From the NCBI GenBank assembly GCA_030704615.1, contig CM060732.1:34083053-34143052 (forward strand): a DNA stretch of 60,000 bases. Reading direction: 5' to 3'. Shown here piece by piece: positions 1 through 10,978 of this stretch (position 1 is its first letter; every line of letters starts with the position of its first letter). Below the pieces are notes generated by a model that saw only the letters and a list, made by a program, of their open reading frames with translations, was not told the DNA's origin and did no database searches. The position numbers and the translations under genes are program-made. The DNA comes from Takakia lepidozioides. Lineage: Eukaryota; Streptophyta; Takakiopsida; Takakiales; Takakiaceae.

Positions 1-180
1 GATGGTCTGTGGAGAGTTTGCACAGAAATTTAAGCAAGGATTTTACATGCTTAGATGGAGCACCCCACAAAATGGCCTGATTCATCCAAAAGAGGTGTGT
101 TCAGTGTGCCCTTCCATTCTACTGAAACATTAGGATGTAACTGCTCCTTGCATGCTCTCTAATTGGACTTTTGACAGCAG

Positions 181-3100
181 GTGCAGTGTGAAGCTGTCGT
201 TGATGGGGTGGGTGGAAGGAAATTCACAGTGTCATATGACAAGCTGGTCATAGCAACGGGCGCGGATGCAACGACATTTGGTATCAAGGGAGTGCACCAG
301 TATGCACATTTTCTTCGAGATGTGGAAAATGCAAGAGATATCCGAGAGAAACTGCTGCTCAATCTGATGCTCTGTGAAGTTCCTGGTGTGGTTGGCTTCA
401 CTCTCTTGCTAAATTAAAATTATTTCTCTTAAGTACTGAATGACTTGGTGAGAAATGGCAGTCACAGGTTTGACAATATGGATTATTCATTCTGGTTTCT
501 GTTCCAGAAGCATGTCCAAACATGTTGTCCCTCAAACATGCCCTGCCACTTGTTTTCTTATTCTGCAAGCAGCCTCACTCAAATAGACTGCTGCTCAAAT
601 GGATTGCAGGGGTATCAGCAGATGAGAAGGCAAGACTGTTACACTGCGTTGTAGTAGGTGGTGGTCCTACAGGGGTGGAGTTCAGTGGTGAGCTCAGTGA
701 CTTCATCAGGAGAGATGTCCACCGCAAGTTCGGCCATGTGAAAGATTTTATCCATGTCACACTTATTGAGGTCTCTATACTACTTGCTTTTTTCTCTACC
801 TCTTCAATCCCCTTGTCATCTGTCTGGTCCTCTAAATTTGCTTCTAGGCAAGTTCATTCCTTTCTCTTTCCATCTGGGCTTGCTCTGGACATGCTTTCTT
901 TCTTGTAAAGTACGTTATAAAGTACCATGTCATTTCATTCCATTTCTTCTTCTCTCTTGTACTGTCAGCATCTTAGGCAGTTCTGTCTTCAGCTGTCTAT
1001 TGCTTCCATCAACTAGATCTTTAATTGTTCTTTATGTGCGTCTTATGGTCATGCCAGGCAAAGGAGATTTTGTCCTCTTTCGATGTTCGACTCCGTGAGT
1101 ACGCGACCAGGCACCTGACCAAGGTATGGGGTAGTGGCTAACGTGCCTCATGCAGTTGAAGGAAAGGTTATGCTGAACAGACGACATTGATTTATTACTA
1201 AAGAGCTTTCTGAAATTGTTGTGAGTCTTCCAGAATGCCTGAGCTTACAACTTGGTGGATCCAAGTGTCCCGCGCTATTGTCAAAATGCCGGAACTATGG
1301 CTGATGCACGAATGCAATAATTGGGTTACAGGAGATGAGATTGACATTGCAGCAGACTGCACGACTCTGATTTCAGCACTACTTACCCTGACTCACAGAG
1401 AGGCGACTTGTGGGATGCGTCTCCATCGTCAGTCAATTGTAGGGTTTGGAGGGATAAGCTGGAGGGTCTTAAACGCATAACTGTTTGCAGACTGGGGTAA
1501 AGCTGATGCGAGGTGTAGTCAAGGACGTTCTGCCTGACAAATTAGTGCTTACGGATGGGATGGAGGTGCCATACGGGCTGCTGGTTTGGTCAACGGGTGT
1601 TGGATCTTCTTCCTTTGTCCACTCCTTACCTTTCCCGAAGTCCCCTGGTGGAAGGTGCCTGGTCTTCCTGAGACACACTTTCTTTTTTTCTCTTCCAGGG
1701 CTTGTTTTACTTAATTGGAGTCTCTCTTGCTGAATGTCAGCATGCTCCAAAACAGCCAATGTGGCTGTTCGGGGTGAGTTTGGCATCCCTTCCTTAAGCT
1801 CCCGACGAGATGAATTCAAGGTCAGATGGTGGGGTCAGTTGCAACACATGTCCAACACCAGATACCCTAAGTTAATCGACTCTATATCTTGGAAACAGGA
1901 CCGCCCTGTCAAACAGGCTAAGTCCTGGCAGAAGAGAGTAGAAGAGATTCTCAAGGATCTGAATCTGGACCCGCAAGTCTTGACCTTGCTGGATAAATCT
2001 GACTTAGAGACTGTAGTGCCCAAAGACAGGTCTGTTACCAGTAAATTGTCTGATGCAAATGAAGTTAGGCAGAAAACTTCCCTGAACATGTTTCCAGTCT
2101 GTGACATGGGGGAGGATATCATGGATGACCTCAAGGGTCTACCCACTCTCGGCACCAGACTGAAATTTAAACTCAGGGCAGGAAGCCTACCTTTGAACAG
2201 TAAACAGAAGCAGAGAGGAAAGGGAGAGTGCAATTGCCCATTGTGTGGCCAACCCGAAGACAATATTCATTTTCTGATTCACTGTCCGGGGTACTCTCAC
2301 CAGAGAGAACTTGTGCCTGTACCTCTGTTTACCAACTTTGAAAGTCTCGAGGCTGAGCCAAAAGCCCAGGCCCTTCTGAGGCCTAGTTTTTGGGCAAATC
2401 ACACACAGCAGATTGATGCTTGTGCAAAGGGATTTCTAGAGGATATCTGGAAAACCCGAATCAATTCTTTGTATAAAGGTAAGTCTTACTACCAATGTCA
2501 GCCCCTGACAGAGGTAGGTTCTGTCCCTTTGGTTTCCGCTCAAACTGGGCGCGGGGTCAATGGCCACAAGGCTACGGCAAACAACGTCTTATGAGTACAT
2601 TCTCTTGCTGAATGGAATATATTTGTTGGCTGGTGTTTCAATCACAGCTTGGCAGTTGATCCAGTTACTAATGGAAGCCCTACCGCAAACAAATAGTGTA
2701 AGCATTTACCATACACTATCGTGTGCGTAAAGACTCTTTAACTCCTGGTTCTTTGGCTTTGCCCTTTAGCAGAAAAGTTTCCGTGTTGTTTGATATTTTG
2801 TGTTATGAGCAATTATAAATAAGACAAGCAGTCTCACAATCATAATCATTTTCATAATCATAATCATACCATTGATATTAGCCAATCGATTGATGCCATT
2901 TACTACAAACTCGGGTGATGACTCGGTTCAATCGACGACAGGTTTTTGAGGATGGGTCCCTTACCTATGAACGTCGAGAGATAAGAGGAGAATGAGGAGA
3001 GTAGTTTTCAGCATATCTTCTTGTCTAATGATGTCTTTCATGAAATATCATCTCACGAACTTCCTCCATTCCACAGTATCATAATTAGTGCTGTTGTTTG

Positions 3101-4148
3101 TTGCAGAATTGGCGTGGATGAGCGCTTGAGGGTGCCAACAGTGGAAGATGTGTATGCAATCGGTGATTGTGCTGGCTATCTCGAGAGTACTGGCAAGAGT
3201 GTGCTCCCAGCTCTTGCCCAGGTCAGTGCTGCCAGTTACAAGCTGGCCTGATGAAGGGCAATTTGGATGATCTTTGCTATTTCTCCATCTGGATATCATG
3301 CAACTGAAGCATTGGAGTCACTTTCACGTCCAGTCCAATATTGCTCTACTGATTCTATGTGGACAGTAGAGCTCAGTTAAATTCAGTTGTTTGCTTCAAT
3401 GGGGGAGTGCAGGTTGCTGAGAGACAAGGAAAGTACCTGGGCACATCTTTGAACAAGCTGGCACAAGCAGGTGGTGGTCAGGCTGGTAAGGCTGCTGTCA
3501 CAGGACCAGCAGATCTGTTTGTGTACAGGCACTTGGGCAGCATGGCCACTGTGGGCCGCTACAAGGCTCTGGTGGACCTACGTGAGAGTAAGGTACCTTC
3601 TGTCTCTATAACTCCTGTATAACATTTCAGGCTATAGTGCTAGGGTTCTCCAGTTACAGAATGCTGTTATGGCATTCTGCAGTTCGGATTGTTGTTCACT
3701 TCAGGGACATCTTGCTTCTTGAATACTTACAGTAGAACAGTTACTCTCTTCTTTTCTTTTCGAGGTTGTGCTTGGTGTTCTAGCTTACATTATGAGGGCA
3801 ATGTCAATGCCAGAGAAGGATACATCTCTGACTTCTCAATTGCAGAATCTCAATTTGTTCGAAAATCGTAGTCAATCTCAGCCATTTATTCTTGTTGTCC
3901 CCACTGTTGTCCCCACTGTTGTCTCCACTGTTGTCTGCAAGATTAAAGGTCAGACAGCGAGGATTGTCTAACTGGAGCACATTTGTTTGGCACAGGAAGG
4001 GAAGGGTTTGTCACTGACAGGGTTTAAAAGCTGGCTAATATGGAGATCTGCTTATTTAACGAGGGTTATGAGCTGGCGCAACCGATTATATGTTGCTGTT
4101 AACTGGGCCACCACATTCTTCTTTGGTCGGGACACTTCCCGCTTTTAG
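181..4148 (+). CDS. Type II NAD(P)H dehydrogenase (NDA-like), 3' part; 5' exons lie outside the window
   Basis: Seven exons join in phase: 181-385, 610-770, 1058-1123, 1491-1654, 3107-3221, 3413-3592 and 3996-4148 (348 codons with the stop). All introns are GT-AG. The enzyme family oxidises matrix or cytosolic NAD(P)H and passes electrons to quinone without pumping protons, at the inner mitochondrial membrane (some members also at plastids). Visible signatures are the second Rossmann motif [15 protein letters not shown] (exon 2), VWSTGVG (exon 4), the FAD-contacting [10 protein letters not shown] (exon 5) and the C-terminal block running from [13 protein letters not shown] to [12 protein letters not shown], ending in GRDTSRF-stop. 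These match plant NDA proteins, which end in a similar GRDISR-type tail. I see no EF-hand insertion, which argues against NDB. The N-terminal FAD-binding exon and targeting peptide are upstream of the window. The 1455-nt fourth intron visible here is inflated by a LINE insertion. Confidence 0.5.
1723..1736. repeat. Left target-site duplication of the LINE
   Basis: TCTCTTGCTGAATG here is repeated exactly at 2601-2614. This brackets the LINE and dates the insertion as recent enough to keep a perfect 14-bp duplication. Confidence 0.5.
1737..2600 (+). mobile_element. 5'-truncated LINE (family A) in an NDA-like intron
   Basis: An 864-bp insertion carries an open reading frame to 2594 that is the C-terminus of a non-LTR retrotransposon polyprotein. 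It shows the [17 protein letters not shown] zinc-knuckle (zf-RVT-like, C-x2-C-x8-H-x4-C) that follows the reverse transcriptase in many plant LINEs. The 5' end, with endonuclease and reverse transcriptase, is missing. A 14-bp target duplication (TCTCTTGCTGAATG) lies at 1723-1736 and 2601-2614. The 3' end is CTTATGAGTACAT with no poly(A). The insertion lies in an intron in the sense direction, so it should be spliced out. A second copy of the same 3' end occurs at 33027-33405, and very short copies occur elsewhere in the window. Confidence 0.5.
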
Positions 4149-4241
4149 AAGGGGGATGATGATGGTTGGATAGTGCCCCTGAAACCCCACTTCCCGCTTT
4201 TAGAAGGGGGATGATGATGGTTGGATAGTGCCCCTGAAACC
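4134..4241 (+). repeat. 55-bp tandem duplication across the NDA-like stop codon
   Basis: A unit beginning ACTTCCCGCTTTTAGAAGG occurs at 4134 and again at 4189, almost identical. The first copy encodes the last codons (TSRF) and the TAG stop. The second copy lies in the presumed 3' UTR. The protein is unaffected because the first stop is retained. Confidence 0.5.
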
Positions 4242-5187
4242 CATAAGGGTATTGTGGCCAATGTAGCTAATGCTGTGTTGGTTCCCACACACACACTCTC
4301 TCTCTCTCTCTACACTTTCCTTAACCCACCCCTTAAACTTCTGTATCTTTCTCTTATGCACACCCTCTCACATCAGATTAAAGTTGAGAGCTTTCTCGTT
4401 AAGTACTCGCAGCAATTGATGCTAGAGTTTGAGAGCTAATGCTATAACAGATAAAGAGCATTTTTTATGCCTTGTTATTGGTGTTCATTGATCAGATGAT
4501 TCAAAAGCATTTCCAAGTATACTTACCTCGATAATTCAGCATTCCTCTGTAGTTTGCAACAGAAGTGCCATCCATTTGGTTGTGTGATTGATGTTGTGGG
4601 GGCACTGCCACTCATGATGTCGAGGAAGAGCGGGCTGAATCCTGCACACACAGTCTATAGTCTATATCATTAAAAAGCACTTCAAATTTTCTTAGTGTAT
4701 TTTGTGTGGCCTTAGAGGGCGTAATCCAGACGTGTAAGCAGGCAGGCTGGCGAGGAGCTTACGGGATCAAATTTTAATGTTTTCTACAGTCGATAAAGAA
4801 TTGGAACTCAGTTTTCAGCACCGGAGTCCTCTCTAGAAGGGCCTCAAATTGGTGAACGCCCTTGCTCCAGTTCTTTACCCTCATGTAAAGAACTGGGGCT
4901 GATTTCTCTTCATTAATATCGTTTTGTTGTACAGCGTAATAGCCAGCCACCAGTACAAGGGGAATACAAAAAAAGTATAATGCATAGTGCCGATTACATT
5001 GTGTGTAATGCACACTTCCTTATCATTTACCTTCAAGATCTCCTTCACTAGTCACTATGAAAGGAAAAAGAAATCATCCCATTTCTTTAGGAAGAGGAAG
5101 ACCCTTTCCATCAATGGTGCAGCTGGAGAGATAATATGGAGTTTCGTGCTAATGAGGGGAGCAAAAACAAATGGTGCCTTCCTCCAT
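4242..5187. other. Intergenic region, no gene recognised
   Basis: Low-complexity TC runs occur near 4290-4310. Short ORFs on both strands here show no domain or splice-consistent continuation. I see nothing else that I can support. Confidence 0.5.
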
Positions 5188-5366
5188 ACATAAAGTATCG
5201 ATCTTTTTGTACCAATGGCCCTGATGGATGCGGCTGCCAAAGATCGGAACCGGGATCTTTCCGCACCAACGGCCCCGATCGATGTGGCTGAGGAAAATCT
5301 CAACCGCTTATCTTTCTGTACCAACGGCCCAGATTGGTCATGTGGTTGGGCTCTGGAGCGATAGAG
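5188..5366 (+). repeat. 179-bp direct repeat, left copy (ELOF1-like upstream sequence)
   Basis: This segment matches 22665-22843 in the same orientation and is the same length. Inside are three degenerate subunits of about 55 bp, each with a core like TGTACCAATGGCCCTGAT followed by GATGTGGCTG. With the MULE removed, the two copies would form a tandem duplication with a 49-bp spacer upstream of the ELOF1-like gene. CCAAT-like boxes recur in the subunits. I infer a promoter-proximal duplication that predates the MULE insertion. Confidence 0.5.
5358..5366. repeat. MULE target-site duplication, left (GCGATAGAG)
   Basis: The nine bases GCGATAGAG before the left terminal inverted repeat recur exactly at 22607-22615 after the right one. 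Nine-bp duplications are the hallmark of Mutator-superfamily transposition. Confidence 0.5.
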
Positions 5367-5690
5367 GCCTCTCATTTTAAGATAATAGGGTCTTCAATGG
5401 GCACGTGCGATGTGGCCGGTGGGCCCCGCGCACGGACGCCCGGCTCCTCAGCACCCCGCCCCGCCCGCCGCTGCGCGCGGTTGCCCAGCCGCGGGCGAGG
5501 CTGCAACAACCGCGCCCCCGTCCGCCGCGCGGCCAGTCCCCCGCCCATGAGTCCGCTGCCCTCCAGTCTGCCAGTCCGCCAGTCTGCCCACCAGTCCGCT
5601 GGCCAGTCCCCTGCCATCCAGTCCGCTGACTGCGCAGGATCGCCACCGTCCATTCCCATAACCCATCCGAGCCCTCCATTTTAGGGCTGC
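5367..5690 (+). repeat. MULE left terminal inverted repeat
   Basis: About 324 bp, very GC-rich, and matching the reverse complement of 22273-22606 with a few substitutions and small indels. The outer 70 bp are essentially identical. The inner third holds repeated AGTCCGCTGGCCAGTC-type units, the same motif that fills introns and spacers of the element. GC-rich reading frames on both strands here are compositional artefacts. Confidence 0.5.
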
Positions 5691-5834
5691 AATTCAAACT
5701 TGCATCCCTGCCGCCTGTCACTTGCCAGCAGCCGCGAACGTGCGTACTGTTCTCCTGGCACGTTGTCAATCGTGTCTTGTACTACGGCGCGTTTCTTGCA
5801 TGTTCAGAAGCGTGTCCTTTGTACTATACAGGGC

Positions 5835-8800
5835 ATGGACGTGGAAGCAAAACCCGATGATATACTGATCACGGAAAGCCCGCTTATACGGCCTCTTCGA
5901 CAATGTTTGCAAACAACAAAACCAGGACCCTTCAACAGGAAGGATCTCCATTGGAAGAGTGAGACGCAATATGGGTTTATGGGTGTGCGAGTGAATGTTG
6001 AAAAGGCCTGCATACCTTGGGATAGAGTTGGTGACTTCGTCCTGGGAGAGGAGAGTTTGGAGGACTACCCCACTCAGTTTTGGGTGAATGTCCATTCTAA
6101 AGTGGAACCCGGCTCGCGAAAAGCACCCAGAGCCAACGCATTTCTGTCCAGTATTATGTGTGCACCATCCTCAGTCCTTTTGACGTTTCATTGCATGTCT
6201 GTTGTCATTTTTTGTTTCACGAGTTCTCTGATTTTATGCTTCCTCAAGTCATTGGATATCGATTTTAGAATTTTCTGTCCAGGTATCAATGCTGTTACGG
6301 TCCTGATGACAAGCACACCAACAGTGGAGGATCCAAAACAGAAGCGTGGAGGACCTCTTGTGGGTGCTGGAACATTTTGGCCTCATAAAGGCCCAAGGAG
6401 AAAGAAGTCGGAGTATGGAGAGTCTTACAAACGTGGTTGTCAATGTTGTTTCAAGGTCCAGCAATGCTATCTCGCCCCTGACATATATGTCCTCACGTAC
6501 TACAACAACATGGAGCATACAGATGCGCAAGGGAAACCTTCGCATGGGAAGCCCGCAGAGTTCAGGAACACCCGCCACACCTATGCACCACACATTAGCG
6601 AGGAATTGAAAGCCTGGGTCGTCGAGTGTTTGTGCCGAGGCCTGTCGGTCGCCCAAATCATGATGGAGCATAAAGAGCACGTGATGAACAACACCGGCTT
6701 GGGCGATGCATGGACCCGCGATGATTTCTTGTTGGAGCAAGATGTTCACAACCTTGCCGAGAAACGTGCGTGGCAAACCTTCAAAAAGCACGCCGATGAT
6801 GCAGAGAGTGTGCGCATGTGGAGAGACCAGAATCTTGCGTCCGTTTTTTCCTATCAAGAGGAGAAATTAGAGCCAACATTCGAGCATTTTGATGGAGATT
6901 TGACATTCACTATTGGCATACAGACTCCGTGGCAGAAACGACGAATGTTGGAACTAGGACATGACCGTATCGTTGCATGTGATGCAACCTTTGGGACAAA
7001 TCATGACAAGGTACTATTCGAACGATTCCATGGACTTGTACGAGCATGATAGCATAGTACCATGCAACATTCACATAATATTTGGTGTGCTGACCCTTTC
7101 TGTATGTTTAGGGTTGTGTACGTTGCGGAAGACCGAGAGGCAGACCCATTGTGAACCGCTACAGACCTCATCACTCTTATGAAGTCTTCTCGTGCAGAAC
7201 TGAGCGGAATTTGCATGCTCTGACCATCTTACATTGTGCATTCCAACAGTTCCCATTGTACACGTTGATGGTCTTCGACGAGTGGTTGAACGGTATACCA
7301 GTTGCCTATATCCTATCTGCGAGGAATTGGACAAGAGACCTGGTTCCGTGGATGAGAGCCTTGCGCGATTCACTCCTCGCAGATTTGCCGAGCTGGCGAC
7401 CCAATGCCTTCATTGTGGACGATGCCGAAGCAGAAATCAACGCTATTCAGTAAGTCTGTTGGTCCACAGCACCGGTCCATTGTCAAGGTCCACTGCAGCA
7501 GTTCATTGCTACAGTCCACTGGCAGACTCCTGTGGCGAAACCCAATGGCAGTTCGCTGGGCAAATCCACTGGTAGTCCGCTGTCAAGTCCGGTCATTAGT
7601 CCCCTGGCAAGTCCGCTGGCAGTCCCGGCAAGTCCGCTGCAAGTCCGCTGCCAAGTCCACTCAGCAGTCCCTGGGGTCGGCCGTTCGCTGCAAGTCCACT
7701 CGGCAGTCCCTGGACAGTCCGCTCGGCAGTCCGCTGTGGCAGTCCAATGGGGCAGTCCGCTGCCCCAGTCCTAGCTAGGGGAAGTCCAATGGGGAAATCC
7801 ACTGGGTAGTCCAATGGGGTTATTCCAGCACATCAACGTCATGGCATTGTACTGTCCACTGGGCGAGTCCAGTGGCTCTGCCCGCTGATACAGGTCGTTG
7901 TTACAGTCCACTCCGGCACTCCACCATTGCAGTCCGATCCAAGACTTTAATGTGTACCATGTGTGTTGTGCAGAATTGTTTTTGAAGGAGTACTCATTTT
8001 CCTCTGCCTTTGGCATGTCCACAAGGCATGGGTGAAGCAATCATGCAAGAAAACGAAGGATCCGGTGACCGCTGTAAACTTGTTGAAGGATATGGAAGAC
8101 CTCATGTACTGTAGAGGGGGACCACGCAACGAGAAAAAAACGCTTTGGGTTGCAAGGAGAATCCGTCGTATGAGGTCAAAATACCCAAAAAGACATGAAT
8201 TTCTTGACTATATCGAACAGTACTGGAAGCCCAAAATAGCAATGTGGTGTACAGCAGCCCGCCATGTCCCTCATGCGAGCCAAGACACAAACGCAAGCAT
8301 TGAGGCATACCATGGAAATCTGAAGGCAAGACTTGCCATGGGGAAAGGCAAGATGAGTGGTCGTAGAGTGGACTGGCTTATATGGGAACTCACTGGCCGT
8401 GTGCTAACACACTACTGGTACGCAATCCATTTGAAGACCCACGGGTTCATAAGAAATGACAAACACGAAAAGTACATATCCAGTTCTATACTTGCGCCAC
8501 GAGACATTCCTGCTGAGAGTGTTACTCTTCCCTTGGGTCCAAGTGAACCAGCCTATGTTCTCAGTAGCAACCACCCCGGCACAACATACATTTGATTGCG
8601 ATTGGGGTTGTTGCACGTGCCCATGGGCAATGAAGGGAAACTTATGCAAGCATCAGGTCCGTGTCCTGAAGATGCTTCACCCTGACCTGCAGGATGGCCT
8701 CCTTGTGCGCGCTTGTGGGAACCATTCATGGAGGATTACCTAACTTGCTCTTGGGCAATGGTGCCGGCGGCAACGACGAATCCAATCAGTTCATGGAAAG

Positions 8801-9059
8801 ACATCCTCCGGACGACTTCCCCTACGACGAGGCACCTCTGGAGGTCTCAGCCTCATTGGAACAAGAATTCGCGGACATACTTCGCATTGTAGGTGATGAC
8901 AAATACCTGGAGGCACATGCCCGATCTGCTCTTCATATGTGCAGAGGGCAGCTCGTTGATATCCTAACGAAAAGTGCGGCTGGAATGTTGCACCCTGCGG
9001 CAGCGAAGGCTTTCCGTCCTCTGAACGACAACAACAACATGTCTCTGAAAAGGAGATGA
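5835..9059 (+). pseudogene. mudrA-like MULE transposase with DDE and SWIM domains; two apparent frameshifts
   Basis: Exons fit as 5835-6150, 6283-7010, 7250-7449 and 7974-9059, in compatible phases. An N-terminal Cys/His segment (GCQCCF...HTDAQG) resembles the WRKY-GCM1/FLYWCH-type DNA-binding finger of MULE transposases. The catalytic triad is visible: Asp in CDATFGTN (6981-6983), Asp in FIVDDAEAEI (about 7420) and Glu in NASIEAYHGNLKARL (about 8300), with the CLWHVHKAW motif between. A SWIM finger CCTC...GNLCKHQ follows (about 8605-8655). The reading frame shifts once in a T run near 8590, just before the SWIM finger, and again near 8720 (GGGAACC). Each looks like a single extra base. These could be decay or assembly errors. 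The 6151-6282 intron is open in frame, so it may be retained. ATG 5835 was chosen because it begins the conserved-looking segment. Confidence 0.5.
7450..7973. repeat. Transposase intron made of AGTC-GCTGG repeats
   Basis: A GT donor at 7450 and an AG acceptor at 7972-7973 join codons for Gln cleanly. Most of the 524-bp intron consists of degenerate short units such as AGTCCGCTGGCAGTCC and AGTCCACTGG, the same motif as in the TIRs. Confidence 0.5.
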
Positions 9060-9161
9060 GATTTCGTGGAGGCCTGGAAAACCCGGCCTAGGGTTTTGCG
9101 GAGAACCAGCAAGAGGGTGTCTGCACCTGCACCTGCAGCACATATATACTCGAAAATTCGC

Positions 9162-9413
9162 AAGGTTTCAGGTCGTGTAGATGTCACGAAGAAGACAATA
9201 TAAGTCTGCAATGCCTCGAAAAGAGACAAGGTTTCACGTCGTGTAGGTGTCACGGAGAAGACAATATAAGTTTGCAATTCCTCGAAAAGAGACAAGGTTT
9301 CATGTCGTGTAGGTGTCACGAAGAAGACAATATAAGTCTGCAATTCCTCGAAAAGAGACAAGGTTTCATGTCGTGTAGGTGTCACGAAGAAGACAATATA
9401 AGTCTGCAATTCT
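9162..9413. repeat. 66-bp minisatellite, about 3.8 copies
   Basis: Units start at 9162, 9228, 9294 and 9360 with AAGGTTTCAKGTCGTGTAG, an exact 66-bp period and few substitutions. The period is a multiple of three, so a minus-strand frame (9523-8933) stays open and reads as repeated 22-residue blocks. I see no homology for it. The array sits just past the transposase stop, between the convergent genes. Confidence 0.5.
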
Positions 9414-9934
9414 TCTGGTAGCATTGTCCCTTTCTGAAATACAAGTCCGCAATGGACTAATGCACAATCTCGCAACGGACTCCTCCAGTCTCCCAACTGA
9501 CTCCCACACAGTCTCCCAAGCATAGTCTCCCAACAGAGTCATAGTCAACAGACTGCGAGCGCCAGTAAGCCAGTCTGCTGGTCAGTCTGCTGCCCACTCC
9601 AAAAGTCTGCTCACCACACTTCCACCTCATCCCTGCAACTTATGCCAATCCAGCGTCCCAGCGGACTCATGGACATGGTGCCTCCCAGACTAGGTACCAG
9701 ACCTAGCAGTCCTAGCCTCGGCAGCGTACTGCTCGCACATTCAAGCTCAGCAGACTTGGGTGCACAGTGCATGGAAAAATTGACATCATTGTGTCCATTG
9801 AGTTTAGTGACAACATTACAAAACATGCCAGCACCCACAGTACACAAAAGTGCTCATCACCACTGGAATAGTAAGCGAAAAGACTCGCATTTTTTATTTC
9901 GGTACATAGACTTCACATGACAAGTACATCATAC
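9414..9934. other. Spacer between convergent MULE genes
   Basis: Contains scattered AGTCTGCTGG-type units around 9480-9610 and no supportable gene. It probably holds the 3' ends of both MULE genes. Confidence 0.5.
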
Positions 9935-10288
9935 TCATGAGAGCAGTTTCTCTACATTGTCCAACCCCCGCACGATATACTGGGCACACTGCATTCGCTG
10001 CCCAAGTGCAAACTTGAAAGTAAACCAGTCCTTCGTGAAAGGTGTTCCTCTCTCTGGCTTTGCAGTCTTGGAGACATTTGCTCTGACTTTTACCCACTCA
10101 TAAAACACTTGAATGAATGACATGACGTAAAAGCCACACTCCCAGCTGAATGGTTGCTGGGGCACATCAGGCGTGTGGAACTGAAATGCTTGGACAATCT
10201 CATGCCACTCTGGTGAGTCCATCGAGTACCCTAAGCACTCAGCATGAAGCTTCCGAATCCACCCTAGAACAAAGGGACATTTATGCAA
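9935..10288 (-). CDS. Terminal exon with Ulp1-like catalytic Cys core
   Basis: The frame on the minus strand ends with stop at 9935. It contains LGWIRKLHAECLGYSM, then PDVPQQPFSWECGFYVMSF, the part of C48 peptidases with the oxyanion-hole Gln and nucleophilic Cys. C48 proteases cleave ubiquitin-like proteins such as SUMO, and related genes are carried by several plant transposons. The Asp normally before Cys-Gly is Glu here. Assignment rests on this core and on the element context. Confidence 0.5.
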   Translation of the reverse strand: MHKCPFVLGWIRKLHAECLGYSMDSPEWHEIVQAFQFHTPDVPQQPFSWECGFYVMSFIQVFYEWVKVRANVSKTAKPERGTPFTKDWFTFKFALGQRMQCAQYIVRGLDNVEKLLS

Positions 10289-10978
10289 GTCCCTGATAGA
10301 GTTCAGGTGAATGTAACAGCCCTTGCGGAGGTCGATGATACAAACACTCTAGTGCCCCCTGCAATGGTATCAAACAGCATGGCGTCATTGCACAATCATG
10401 ATGGGCAGACTCAGCAGACTGACACTCAGCAGACTCAATCTTCAAATCCAGTCCACTGCACAAATACAGAGGTCAACTTAATCGCTCAGAGTCAAGACGA
10501 CACTGCTAAACCAGACTATGGCTTAGGAGACAGTCTCAGCAGACTCAGAAGAGTTCTTACTCGTCCCCAATTGGCACCAAAATGAAATCGCACTCTTTCA
10601 AGTCTTTGCCCAGTCGTTCAGTGCTGAGGCAACCTTTCAAGACCTCCAGAAGGCTTTCATGTTGCCCCACCCCCAATGACTTCAACACCGTCCACGTCGA
10701 CGTTGGAAGAACAGCAATAGTGTTGGTGAACGCAGCCTCAACCGACTTCTCATAGAATCGACACCACAGCTCTAGGAGTCTATCTGTGCACTCCGACTCA
10801 ACCTTCTGGACCGCCTTTATGTCATCCGGCGACAGTCCGCATTCAAACCGTGGGTCCCCTTCAAAAAACATCAGCATGGAATTACCCGCCTTCACGTGCA
10901 GAGCATGTGCTTTGCCAAACCGAGCACCCATCCTGCAAAGAGCAGACCATCCTTCGGGAAGCCTCATGTATTGAACAG

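Noticed and set aside
5055-5375. Minus-strand 106-codon frame upstream of the MULE
   Set aside because: It reads through the three 55-bp subunits of the direct repeat and has no homology.
5372-5769. GC-rich reading frames on both strands in the left TIR
   Set aside because: All frames are open because of GC-rich, stop-poor sequence, and the right TIR shows the same. No domain is visible.
8933-9523. Minus-strand 196-codon frame with 22-residue repeats
   Set aside because: Antisense to the transposase and produced by a 66-bp minisatellite. Listed only as a curiosity.
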